Assembly (NCBI GenBank): GCA_015501595.1
Contig: JADNRX010000044.1
Coordinates: 1-64,000 of the forward strand
DNA length: 64,000 bases
Direction: 5' to 3'
Source: Hymenopellis radicata
Lineage: Eukaryota > Basidiomycota > Agaricomycetes > Agaricales > Physalacriaceae
A model generated the notes under the pieces. That model was given only the letters and a program-made list of their open reading frames with translations, had not been told where the DNA came from and ran no database searches. Positions 12,739 to 23,404 of the stretch are shown here, piece after piece (the first letter of the stretch is position 1; each line of letters begins with the position of its first letter). Both the position numbers and the translations under genes were made by a program.

Positions 12739-13523
12739 GATGGGGAAAGGTCTATACTTGACGGCGACTTTTAAGCAAGATGGACGGATATTAATCAAGA
12801 AGCACGCATTCAAGAACAAGTCGCGCCTATTTAGGCGCCCGAGGCCGTTCTACGCGGCTCCGCTCGTTGTCTGGCGAGCGTTCGAGTAATAGGCTGATTC
12901 CAGTCGAGTGCTCCAAGGTAGAGAGGAACCCGTGAAGATAGAAACATGTGGTGGTGGTGGTTAAGAGGAGACCGAAAAACCAAACAAGGTCACACAACGC
13001 GATTCGCGACTTGCCGCTAGTTCAGCTTAACTATTTCTTATACTTCCACATGGAATCACTGGTTTTTCATAGCGTTTATACGACAATTGCGCTTATTGTC
13101 AACTCAATTGTCTTTGGGTGAATAATGCGGGACTGCATGCCTATGTCAATCGGTACGATTGGTGCTCAGTATGAGTTGAACGCGCGTAAGTATTGCTATA
13201 AGATTTGCTTCCCGTCTAGTCGATGTTAGATGCTGGTCGCTATCATCTCATGTAACTGATATTGATATAATTTGCAAGTGCTACAGTTAGAGTGTGGCGT
13301 CTCGTTATCTTGTGCTCAGCCGTCGGTGGAGGAAACGCTTTGTCTTCATAGACTATATTACCGATCATCTGCATTGAAGACTACCAGACAAACAGCAGGA
13401 ACCACCAACCAAACTCTCATCCCTCTTAGTATACAGTTGAAAACCAAATTCATAAACATTCTGTTCATACTATACAACATAAATGATATCTATGTGACAA
13501 AGACCCTAAAGCGAAGATAACTC
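12739..13523. other. Intergenic
   Basis: It lies upstream of the helicase gene and downstream of the copper-fist gene. Towards 13.4 kb it is AT-rich, consistent with a 3' UTR of the latter. No coding frame is convincing. Confidence 0.5.
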
Positions 13524-14868
13524 TCAACCGCAACAACATCCCTTACCAACAGAAGGAGCCTCCACTGGCGGCGGTGGCGAAGGCGCTGCAACGGGCTCAA
13601 CCTCCTTCTCTTTCTCCGAATGCTCACCACAACATCCCCCACACTCACCACGACACCCGCACCTCCCATCCGGACACCCACATTTCCCGCCACAGCACAA
13701 TTTCGGCAGCTTCACCGGCGGATATCCAAGCCTCTTAGGAGGCTCAGGCAGCTTAGCAGCAAGCGCAAAGAAATTGTGCAGCAAGCCAGTCGGCAGCTCA
13801 ACACCCTGATGGTTATCCACACACGTTCTGCATGAACCATCAGTGCATGCGCCATGCTCGGGGAGCGCATGATCCACGCCACGATGCTCGACACATCCGG
13901 GGCACCCGCACTCAACGCCACAGGTACACCCAGAGCCGGCGATAGACGTAATCTCGCTGATAGACGGCATAGTAGCGAAGGTCGGAACGAAGTCGACACC
14001 CTGAAATTCGGGAACATTAATAGGTGGGAGTTCAACAGATTCATCGTGTGGATGATGAGCATGTGAGTGAGTGTGTGAATGCGAATGGGTGGAAGTGTGG
14101 GATTTCGCTTCTTGGATCTGAGGTGAGGTGGGATTTGTTTTACGACGCTTCCGTTGCGGGCTGTTCGGACGCGCTATTACTCTAGCCTTTGGAGGATAAC
14201 TGGGTGGGGGTATATCCGACTGATGCTCGAACATTTCTACAGCCTGAACGAGCGCGTCGAGTCCTGTTGGGTCCTGGCGGTGGCATCTGCATTTGCCGAC
14301 ACCACCTTTGCAAGAGCATGGGTTCAATAAGGAGTTGACTGAGATAAACAGTTAGCGACATGAGATCACTTTAAAAAGAGCTTTAGTACCTAGTTGACGG
14401 GCGTCTGGCGGGCGAGAAGAGGTAGATTGTAGCGCATCTCTAAGACCATTGGGTAGCGCCGGGACAATTGGAATGAAACGTTTAGCTAAAAAAACACGTC
14501 AATTATGTTCAGGAAATAGTAGTGTTAAACATACATTTGCTACCAGACGCTATAGGCGATGCTGCTGGAGGTGCATCCTCCGCCGCGTTGCAGTTACATT
14601 TCGAATGTACCCTGCGAGATTGTCGCAGCTGTCGGCACTTTTCGCACTGAGAGATAGGTCGTCCTTTCTTCTTGATCTCGTAGAGAGGCCGGTCCGTATG
14701 GGCGCAAGATGACGAGCGATGACCTTTGATGCATGATTCGCTACTTGTCGTGAGATGGGGCGACAAGGACGAGATAAAGGCAAGTACCAAGCGAACTTTT
14801 TGTTGTTCACGAATACCTACAACAACGGTTAGCAGGTCGTCGTAGTACAGCCATATGAGACGCACCAT
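13524..14868 (-). CDS. Copper-fist transcription factor (Mac1/Cuf1/GRISEA-like)
   Basis: The first coding exon appears to be only ATG (14866-14868), followed by a GTGCGT donor. Splicing gives MVFVNNKKFACESCIKGHR, the canonical copper-fist start. The second intron splits the first zinc-binding cysteine (donor TG|GTACTT, acceptor TAG), restoring C-x2-C. The rest of the fist, SSSCAHTDRPLYEIKKKGRP and QCEKCRQLR..HSKCNC, is intact, including the basic GRP turn for minor-groove contact. The C-terminal half carries Cys-rich copper-sensing clusters: CSCKGGVGKCRCHRQD, a CTCGVECGCPGCVEH block (the Mac1 CxCx3CxCx2Cx2H type) and a dense CGC/CGCRGECGGCCGEH array, ending in CCCG before TGA 13524-13526. By family it is a nuclear Cu(I)-responsive activator of copper transporters or metallothioneins; which mode cannot be told from sequence. 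Confidence 0.9.
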
Positions 14869-16631
14869 CGTGCTCGACAACGAAAGGCTCGTTCAAAAGG
14901 CGAACTCGTCATTAACGACTGCGTGGACACCCTTGACAATGATGGCAGTAGCAGGAGAGGGGGCGTTTTATATTCGGATTCAGGCACACATCTGCCGGAT
15001 TTTGCCGAACTTTGCCTCTTGGCATCATCGCGACTAGGCTTCATACGCCTTCGACTGACTCTGGCGCAACCAACGCAACCCGCTCGTTATAGCTTGAGCT
15101 AATTACGCCGATGACTAGCACATCTATCGCATAAACCGCGCTCTGGTGCACCGTCCGATTGCCTCTGGACCACATATGGCTGGCAGTTCACTAAAATAGA
15201 CAATTGCCTCGTTCTCGTAACATCACCTTGTGCTGCTCACTAGCTCGATTTCTCTATTCAACATAATTCTTGACCTGTGTCATCCCGTCAGCTGGCTGTT
15301 TCATGCGAATAGAAATACTGCACAACCCTCGAGAAAAGACGGCTGGGTACGTAAGTATTCTCAGCGGTTTGTTGAAGTCTGCTTCGCTAATAACACTATT
15401 CAGTAGGAACACTTTGTTTCTAGGTACGCACTTAATGCATTCTCGATTCGACGACGCCACTTGCCAGGGATACCCTCGAATCGCGACAAGCTTTCCACCT
15501 GAGGCCGCGCTCCAGCTTTCATCCGAGAGGCATAAGTGCCGCTTGGTTCTTGTATTTAGGAAACTGCCAGTGACGGGATGCCGTCAGGTGGTGTCCTGCA
15601 GGCTAACTTCTTGAGGATCTAGTGTCTCCACCCCGACTCTCGGTATCTTCTCGATACGATGTTTACTTCGGCGCCCGGAGTCTTGAAACGACGGCTATAA
15701 ACTCCTAGATGTTGACCCACTTTGACCTCAGCAACCAGTAGCAGAACTGCCTAGTTCATCAGAGATCTGGTGTGCGTCGTTGCAGAGGCCACTTGTTGTA
15801 CCTTGAGCATTCGAAGCATCGTCACATTCACGGCAGTGGTGACCTATATGTAGGCTATAGGCGCGCTCGCATGTTGATCTGGTCGAATGTTTTCCTAATC
15901 TCTGCCTCTCTACCTTCGGAATTGGACTCCTTCTGTATATAATTGGTACCGACGGTTTGAAATCGACCTCCTCCTCCTTTGTCTCCATCGTGGGAACAAA
16001 AGTCGCCTCCAACCATAAGCAAACACCGGGCGAAATCAATACATCCAGCCAGCCCAGATCTCTTCCAACTACTACTAGCACGGCGCCATGCCGGCCTCCG
16101 TTAGCCCCTTGTTCAGAGCACCTTCATAGTCCTAGTATCAACCCCAGTAAGAACAGCATCTGTTATTTTCCGTTTCCTTGCCTTTCTTTCTGTAAATCTG
16201 TTTGTGTAAAGAAAAGCGACCGAAATACAGATTTTTTCTGTCAGTATGGACACAGTCGCGCTCGCAGAGGTTCAAGTTGTTGAGCGATAATTTGAAGTAG
16301 ATGATGATGATGTTAAGAGCTCCGCCACTTTCGGAAGGAAATGGCCCTTGTTTGAGCATTCTTTTCGCACTATATCACCACTATTTGTTCATTAGTCTAG
16401 AGATTGTTTCATGCGCCTTGTAGTTATATTGTAAGTACTCTTGCTCTTGCGCTACAAAGACTGGACTCCGGACCGCACGGCCGGCCGGTGGCACATTGTC
16501 ACCTCTCTTTATACCTTTCACCCATCTTCAAATTTCTGCGATTGAGGTACGCAATGCTACGCGCATATGACTCATGCCTAATCATCTCTGACCAGTAACC
16601 CTCAGGTTTATACGACTCGTGTCCTCCCAAC
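14869..16631. other. Long intergenic stretch
   Basis: About 1.76 kb with only scattered short frames on both strands. No domain, terminal repeat or tRNA-like structure was recognised. The right end is a pyrimidine-rich leader just before the F-box ATG and probably holds its promoter. Confidence 0.45.
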
Positions 16632-18305
16632 ATGTCCTCTCTTTGCCAATTTCATGATGTCGCATTGGCATACATCGACAATCTTCCCAACGAAGTCCTG
16701 ACGCATATATTTCGCCTTTTGGCGCGCTCAGTCGAGTTTTTTCACGACTCCGGCCTCGCTGTATGTGTAACTCTCCTCAAGGTTTGCCGCCGCTGGCACG
16801 CTCTCATCATGGATGACGGATTTCTTTGGTCTTTCGTTCAGACCACCGTGAAACAGTCTTCTCTATTCGACACTTGTCACAGAGTTCAGCGCCAACTAGA
16901 GCGCGCACGCTCGTGGCCGCTTCATGTTCACGAGTACACCTTGTTGAAAGATGTATGCCTGTTTTGGATCGACCAGGTGGCCGAGCGCCTACTGAACCTC
17001 AGATCCCTGCACATAGGTTCCCATCCTTGTGTTCTGCAGGATGTGATAGATATCATACGCATAGAACGGCCTCCTCTACTTGAGGAATTACAGATCACCT
17101 ATGCCGCGGCAGAGACGAAAGATGACGACGAAATCTACCACCTTCCTAGTGACCTTCTTACCCTTCCCAATCTTCGTCGACTCGCCCTCGATCATGTTCA
17201 TGTAACGCTGAGCGATCTTCCACACACCTTGACCAAGCTATACTTGATGAGTAAAATTTCCACCGGACACCAATACGACATCCACGACTTCTTGAACGTT
17301 TTGATCAACCTTTCCCGCTTAGAGACCCTGCAGATCGTGAACGTCCTACACAATAAATCGACACGCATCTCCCTTCCCACTGTCAGTCTTCGCCGCTTGC
17401 AGAACTTGACCATCATATCTGGGCGGGACATCATTAGCTCATTCCTCACACGGCTTCGCGCTGTACCACCAACCTTGCGCATGAAGCTTTGGGTCTTCTC
17501 CCACATGAAGACTTCATGGCATATCTCCTATGACCTGCTGCCACCGCTCAGAACGCGCTTTCACTATATCGGAAACGGTCGCCTCGCGCGTTCACGCATC
17601 AAGGCGGTGGTGGTCGACGTGAAACCAATCACATGTGGAATAACGCATATGTACGGGTATGATCATACCGACATTAGTCGCATATCCAGCTACACCCTCG
17701 AATCTGCACAGATCGAAGAGGAAAACACGGGTTTGCTCTTTGATTTCGTATTCGTGACATACAAAGGGAAGAACAGGAACGGTGTGAGTAGACGAATCTT
17801 CCGGGCACTCATGCCCGATGCGGAGGTCTTAGAGGTGCGAGCCGGATTTGGGAACGAATCAACAGGACCGACGGTCTGGTGGTGGAAGATGGCCCTTCGG
17901 AGCCTCGCGTCGCTGGAGGTGGTCTATCTCTCAGCAGATGCCCAGACGTGTGCGAACTTTTGCGAGGCGTTGAGGAGCCTTATCCAGTGCCGCCCAAGGG
18001 ACTTTCCGAGGCTGCGCACTCTCTATGTTCACAAGTACAGTCAGACGGACATAGACCGCGATGTGGAGTGGAGATCTCGCGCTAATCCATCAAATAGCGA
18101 GGACTATGACCCTTTGGACGTTCCCAGAACGAATTTTCAGCATCTGCTTGATCTGGCAAGGGCGTACGTTGAGGCTGGGCATTCGACTTTTGGCATGATG
18201 ATGACTGGGGATAATAGCGACTTCGAGTATTGGCCTGGGGCGGACAAATTGCGAGAGATTTCAAGTGTTGTTTCAAGCTTTTCATATCTTAGAATGTCCA
18301 ACTGA
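16632..18305 (+). CDS. F-box protein with LRR-like C-terminus (paralogue A)
   Basis: An uninterrupted 557-residue frame. Near residues 15-65 it has an F-box-like motif (IDNLPNEVLTHIFRLLAR, then VCRRWHALIMDDGFLWS), typical of Agaricomycete F-box proteins. Irregular leucine-rich repeats follow (LPNLRRLALDHVHVTLSDLP and similar), then conserved blocks THMYGYDHTDISR, SADAQTCANFCEALRSL and a C-terminal NSDFEYWPGADKLRE. Such proteins are expected to bind Skp1 and recruit substrates to an SCF ubiquitin ligase; the substrate is unknown. A closely similar paralogue lies in opposite orientation at 23.4-25.1 kb. No introns are needed, and the frame is intact, unlike that copy. Confidence 0.85.
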   Translation: MSSLCQFHDVALAYIDNLPNEVLTHIFRLLARSVEFFHDSGLAVCVTLLKVCRRWHALIMDDGFLWSFVQTTVKQSSLFDTCHRVQRQLERARSWPLHVHEYTLLKDVCLFWIDQVAERLLNLRSLHIGSHPCVLQDVIDIIRIERPPLLEELQITYAAAETKDDDEIYHLPSDLLTLPNLRRLALDHVHVTLSDLPHTLTKLYLMSKISTGHQYDIHDFLNVLINLSRLETLQIVNVLHNKSTRISLPTVSLRRLQNLTIISGRDIISSFLTRLRAVPPTLRMKLWVFSHMKTSWHISYDLLPPLRTRFHYIGNGRLARSRIKAVVVDVKPITCGITHMYGYDHTDISRISSYTLESAQIEEENTGLLFDFVFVTYKGKNRNGVSRRIFRALMPDAEVLEVRAGFGNESTGPTVWWWKMALRSLASLEVVYLSADAQTCANFCEALRSLIQCRPRDFPRLRTLYVHKYSQTDIDRDVEWRSRANPSNSEDYDPLDVPRTNFQHLLDLARAYVEAGHSTFGMMMTGDNSDFEYWPGADKLREISSVVSSFSYLRMSN

Positions 18306-18582
18306 CAAATCAGTCTTCTCATAGTTGACAATCTGATGTATATGGCTGCCTGAAACTTCGCCATCTGAGTCGACTTCCAAAACAATACGTGCCCGTGTGC
18401 TATATAGGAACAAAGGTACTTGCGAGAAAGAAAGTTACCAGTGGGTTGTCTCATTCCCAGTCTTCTGGTTAATCGGAACGAGACATACTGAAGACGACAA
18501 TGATTTACAAGTTACAGAACACGAAACTAGAGAAGACATGTTGGTAGTAGTACAACGCTCATGGCGTAATGGCGTAAGTCAG

Positions 18583-18870
18583 CTACTTGGTCGCGCCGCC
18601 TCCGCTGCTGTTCCCGCCACCAGAACTCGACCCTCCACCGCTGCTGGTGCCGCCACCTCCATTGCTGGGGGCGGACCGAGGCAACACGCGCCCGCAGCTT
18701 TCGCAATTGTCCAGGTTGGTGATGTTGTTGAATTGGCATCCAGGGCAGGCCGCATAGTCCATGGGCGTTCCACCGATAGAGACTAATGACAGCAATCAAT
18801 TGCGGTAAACATGGGAGGCAAAATCTAGCAGACCTCCTTGGTTGACAGGGATGGATCCTTCGATATGCAT
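18583..18870 (-). CDS. Small RanBP2-type zinc-finger protein with Gly/Ser tail
   Basis: ATG 18868-18870 opens a short exon (MHIEGSIPVNQG). An intron with acceptor TTAG near 18786 joins it to VSIGGTPMDYAACPGC. The protein is about 78 residues. Its core CPGCQFNNITNLDNCESCG is C-x2-C-x10-C-x2-C, the spacing of RanBP2/NZF-like zinc fingers that bind ubiquitin or RNA. The tail is a run of GGG/SSS repeats ending in GGGATK. The conserved Trp of classic RanBP2 fingers is absent. Function unknown. The in-frame splice supports a real gene. Confidence 0.5.
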
Positions 18871-20612
18871 AATGGCAAATGAGATACTTGAATTTGGTCT
18901 GACTGCGAGAGCAATGTTAGTGAGAGCGGTGGGAAGTAAGGTGAAGCGAAGACTGACTGTAGAAGAGGGCGGAAACTAGGTTGGTTGCTGTTTTCCACTT
19001 TTCCGTCGCCTTTTAAACAGTCGGTGACGATTAGGCTGTGTGTCCTTCGGCGTGACTTCCACATTCGTGTAATTGGGGGAATGAAGCATTTTCAGCAGGT
19101 GTTTGATACTGATCCGACAGTTTTCTTTTGTTTCCAGAGTAAGATATAAATAGGCACGAGCGAAGCGAGTGTCTATTTATAGAACTCTGGCCTTTACTGG
19201 GCTTTTCAGCTTCCGAAACGGTATCACTTATCTCCAATCTAATCAGAATCTAATCGTTTCCGTTCCGACTGTTTGCATGCACTCGCGATCCGGCGATCGG
19301 GCCGTGATCCTGAGGACGCGTAAGCGTCCTCGGCCCCGTTCTCTCTGCTCTCTCCACCATAGGACAGCAGCGAGGACGACAGCGAGGACGCCACGGCTAC
19401 GACGACGACGACGAAATTAGGAGGAGGATGAGGAGGAGGAACGGGAAGAGGAGCAGAAGGAGGATAGGGCCACATCGCGGTCGATGCGATGTGAAGAGTC
19501 GTCATGTACGTCGCATCCTCCTAGGGCTCGCTTGGTACGTCTTTGTTTTTCTTTGGCATAGCCATACTAACCGGGCTTCTCTACAATCTGCGATCCGCAG
19601 CTTGCTGTGCAGTCTCCTTGCTGGCGCCCTTCTCCTTGCCCGTACGCTCTCCACCCGTCTTGTCCTCCCGCTCGCCAGGTGTCATGCACGCTGGTAGCCC
19701 CCGCGCAATTGCTCGGGGGTCGCCAACGCGCATGAAAACATGTACCCGGGTGCGGTGCGCGCTCCTCGGCATGGAAGAGGGTACTCGCAAGTCAAGTCGA
19801 CGCCGGACTCGACTACCAACTTCGAACACCGCGGGACACCCGTGCTATTCTGACGACGCGCCGAGGAGGACGACGAACTGATGATGACGCCATCGACATC
19901 GACGCGTCGCAGCTGTAATACCTCCGCACAAGGGCGCCGTGCCTCAACAGCCTGCTGAGCCCACTCACTGTCGTGTTCTCACGCACAACGAGTCGATATT
20001 TTTTATATCTTGCTCTGGACCGAATTGCGCGTGCGCAATTCTCACCCTATAGATTACTACATGAGGATAATTGTGTGCGTTCTGGAGTCATTCACAGCCA
20101 AGTATGCCGTCCTGATTGGGATGAACAAGCGCTGACTCGCGGACCTGTAAACCTGGCCAAATGGGTATGCCTGGGGAGCTTCTTCAAAATGGAAGCCAGT
20201 TATCACCATAATCGGAAGTGTGGCGCTTACAACGTTTCGTCACCACAGTGCGTGGAACAAACGTCCTCTGGCGTGAATACCCCCAATGTGACTTCGCATA
20301 GTGGAATTCTAACTGAAAGACACAGCCCAAGCCCAACTTGTTCTTATATGTCCAACTCTCATCCGAGATCCCATTTCCAGGATAGGGTGCTTCGCCGAGC
20401 ACCGGCCTACATTCAACATTAAAGTGCATACAGTTCATCTCGCGTAGCTACTTCGAATCCAGTCTATTTATGTCTTTGGCTCGAGTTATCAGTTGTAGGA
20501 TATCAGTTGTGGGAGTTACGACTAGTTGGGATAACGGATTCGATTTCGTGACTAATGTTTATGGCAATTTACAAACTTGTCTACATCGACTGAGCAGTGC
20601 GGTCTACATGCC
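18871..20612. other. Gene-poor stretch with low-complexity and palindromic DNA
   Basis: It contains a hairpin-forming inverted repeat at 19146-19180, a purine-rich GAGGA/GACGAC low-complexity block at about 19370-19460 and a near-perfect 22-bp palindrome at 19698-19719. Several open frames cross it but look compositional, with no family resemblance. It may hold decayed mobile DNA; no terminal repeats were found. Confidence 0.4.
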
Positions 20613-22230
20613 TTAATATCCTTTGCATTTCGTGAGCACATGGTCCAGAAAGTAGACCATCGTCGCCGGACTGTTTGCAACACAGGTTGACTGACACATT
20701 TGCTCTAGAGCAACCATCAGATCAGCTCGGTCCCGCTGGGACTTCCAAAGAGCGGGGTGAGGAAATCGCAATTCGCACTCGGCGTGAAAGGCCTGTCGAA
20801 GCTCTGGACACGATGGATCTGCGACATCTTCAGACTCGGCCAGAAATTCGGGAACAGTGGTCAGAGCCCATAATGGGCCGGTACGGCTGCACTCCCAGTC
20901 CAATATTGTCATCTGCGACGGATCGTTTGCAGATATCATGACGTTTCGACTATTGAGGTCAGCATGTACTAGGACAAACGGTCCGAAGGGGCGAGGAAGA
21001 TGCGGGTCGAGTCCGGGGAGATGAGAGACAAGTTGGGTGAGTCGGTCGTAGACTGCGAGATAACCGGAGAGAAGGGATTTCCATCCTAGAGCTGCTATAT
21101 CTTCGTTTTTCCATTTCTCTTCCAGCTTGGTCTGGTGAGAGACGGCCCATGCACGTTCTCGAGCGATGCAAGCCAACAAGTAATCGCGTTCTGTACGCCA
21201 TGGGCCTGAATCAAGAGAGAGATCTCGCGTGAAAAACCAGGGGAGGGAGGGAGGGAGCATTGGTCCGATGACCACTCCGGAACCAGTGCTGGACGAAGGG
21301 TATATGCTCCCGATGCTGTCGAAGCGTGTCTGAGCAAGGGAAACAATGATCCTGGCAAGTGTCTTGACGGCTACATGCTTTTCAGCGAGAGACATTGTTT
21401 GCCATCTCTTGTAGAGCGTCATATCGCGCACCTGCGGAGAGCATGAGGAACGGCAGTGTCAATTAAGCAGAGTGCGCAACCTTTTCCATGATCATAAAGG
21501 GTGCGCGAGCCTCGTTTTGGGCCGTCGGATTGTGGTATAGAATAGTCGGAACTGGGATGTTGGTGTTTTGGGCTAACCAAGCGATTGTGGCGACCTGAAT
21601 GACTATGAGAGAAACAGCTGGACAAACTGATTCGAAGAGTACCTCGGATTCCATCTTGTTCATGCCACGATACTCGGATCTGTCGAATGCAACGCGAGCC
21701 ACATATTCCGCTCCGCCACAGCACTGCGCAAAGTAGACCTGAGAGCTGTCAATGATTGTTTTATTCGGGAGTGTTGGACTGACTCGATTAAATCCGCCTA
21801 TAGCAGAGCGCAGAGTGAGCAATAGAACATTGAATAAGAACGTTTGACTAACCTTCTGCCTTTATTTTCAGGCCAGTGCAGTGAGAACCCGTCGCTCTAG
21901 AAACGGCAGTTGTGAGACCCTCAACATTCAAGTGGGCGTTCAGATCCTGGCTTCTGACGGAGCGCGAGGTAACGGCGAGTAGCTCAGTACTAGAAGTGTA
22001 CCGTGACATGGTTGGGTAAGAGGGAGAGTTAGAGAGAGGCTGTTGGGAGTTCGTCGACAAGCACCGAGCGGTGCCTGAATATTCAGCATGCCAAATGGAG
22101 ATAGAAGTACGAACGAGTCAGTGATGTGGGTCCACCTCAAACTGACCTCAAACGATCCGCGATACTTGTCGACGGAAAAATGCGACGAACTGCGCGTGTA
22201 GCGCATGAGGACCTGACAGCTTTTCCGCAA
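20613..22230 (-). CDS. Aminoglycoside-phosphotransferase-like (APH) kinase
   Basis: A multi-exon gene of the fungal APH/choline-kinase fold family. Joined exons give KAEGGFNRV (nucleotide-binding loop region), ATIAWLAQNTNIPVPTILYHN and EARAPFMIMEK (hinge). These are followed by VLVHADLNSRNVMI (catalytic loop, HxDxxxxN) and MTILDWECSRTGPLW (metal-binding D). The last exon ends at TAA 20613. The 5' end is less certain: an exon near 22140-22230 followed by a GTCAGT donor could supply the N-terminus, but the phase is awkward and an internal ATG near 22020 is an alternative. The substrate is unknown; fungal members are expanded and mostly uncharacterised. No neighbour suggests a pathway. Confidence 0.7.
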
Positions 22231-22675
22231 TCCATAGCTTCCTTCACAGCTAACTTGGACGCGTTAGGCGCCCGATGAAAAAGGGTTGCCAATGCCATAT
22301 GATTCTGCACGCCATATATCCGCGAATGGAACACATAAGGTGAATGTAGTTCAAATAGGTTCCATCCTCTCTACTTGGCCATTGAATGCATTCTTTAGTC
22401 GATCTTGGGTCGCCGAGGTATACTAGTAAAAATGGGAAGGCTCCCGACTCGACAATGATTGCGGCCCGCCAGCACGAGGCATAAGCGCCACAGTGCGTGG
22501 AACGTGGTCTTTCTGCAGTTTCTAGAACACCAAAAAACTGTCTAGCTAGAAGAGCTTCGGGAAATCTTTCAATGCCATGATATGATGAGATGTTGAGAGC
22601 CTCAAGCTGATTAAAATCTACTGATTTTATTCACCTTTCAAGGTACTAACTTGGGTGTCGACGGTCACAGCTTTC
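22231..22675. other. Intergenic
   Basis: Only short frames on both strands; nothing recognisable. Confidence 0.4.
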
Positions 22676-23370
22676 TCACGAAGCGCAGCCCGAGATAGTG
22701 GAAAGCGTCGAGTTTGGTGCCTGCTGTAGGAGTCCTGAGCGGCTGTGGCCTTGCAGGAAGCTGCCGTGAGCGTCAGTGGGGAGGCTTAAACACATTGAAC
22801 CCTTGCGTTGACGCGTCACCTTAGCTTGAGAGCGTACTAGGTGGCCCATATCTTGTCCAATAATATCCACCGCAGCTAGGACCCCATGCAGTGACACAAA
22901 TCGTAAGCGCCACGCCTCGTTCCACGACGACTCGATCTGGAACATGATGTGGAATGGAAGCGAGTCGGATGTAACAATGGTTGTAGATCGTAGATGTCCA
23001 ACGTGAAAGAAAGCCCGGAACCATTCGCCATTAGATCATCAGATAGTATAGCTGTATATTCCTCACTGAGTTCGAAGGCGGCTTCTCCGGCGGTGGTGCG
23101 CACATCGAAGACGTGCTCGACGCGCCGTATCAAGTGATGAAGATTATGACTCTGCTCGAGTGTCCCATTGCGCTCAAGAGAGTCCGAAAGCGGGGAATGT
23201 TTTCCTCAAGCGCATGAGCGATAACAACCAGTTGGTTTATAGTTGAGGAGGACAACCCAAATTGACTTCCAAATGGCAAGACTCAGACGGAGAGTCCTCT
23301 ACAATTTGCGCAAATCTTGTTCCTGCTACTACTATCGTCTTAAGTTGCTCATGCACATGACTAATCTCAT
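22676..23370 (-). CDS. Uncertain hypothetical protein
   Basis: Two minus-strand segments look coding. One (about 22880-23200) reads LERNGTLEQSHNLHHLIRRV then EHVFDVRTTAGEAAFELSEEY, helical and charged. The other, overlapping at its 3' end, begins FQIESSWNEAWRLRF. A further segment near 23290-23370 (FEHEISHVHEQLKTIV) lies directly after the stop of the neighbouring F-box pseudogene. No ATG and intron set ties them together convincingly, and I do not recognise a family. It could be a small gene or a relic. Confidence 0.25.
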
Positions 23371-23404
23371 GTTCAAAAGAGCCAATTCGAGAGGTCAGCG
23401 TCAA

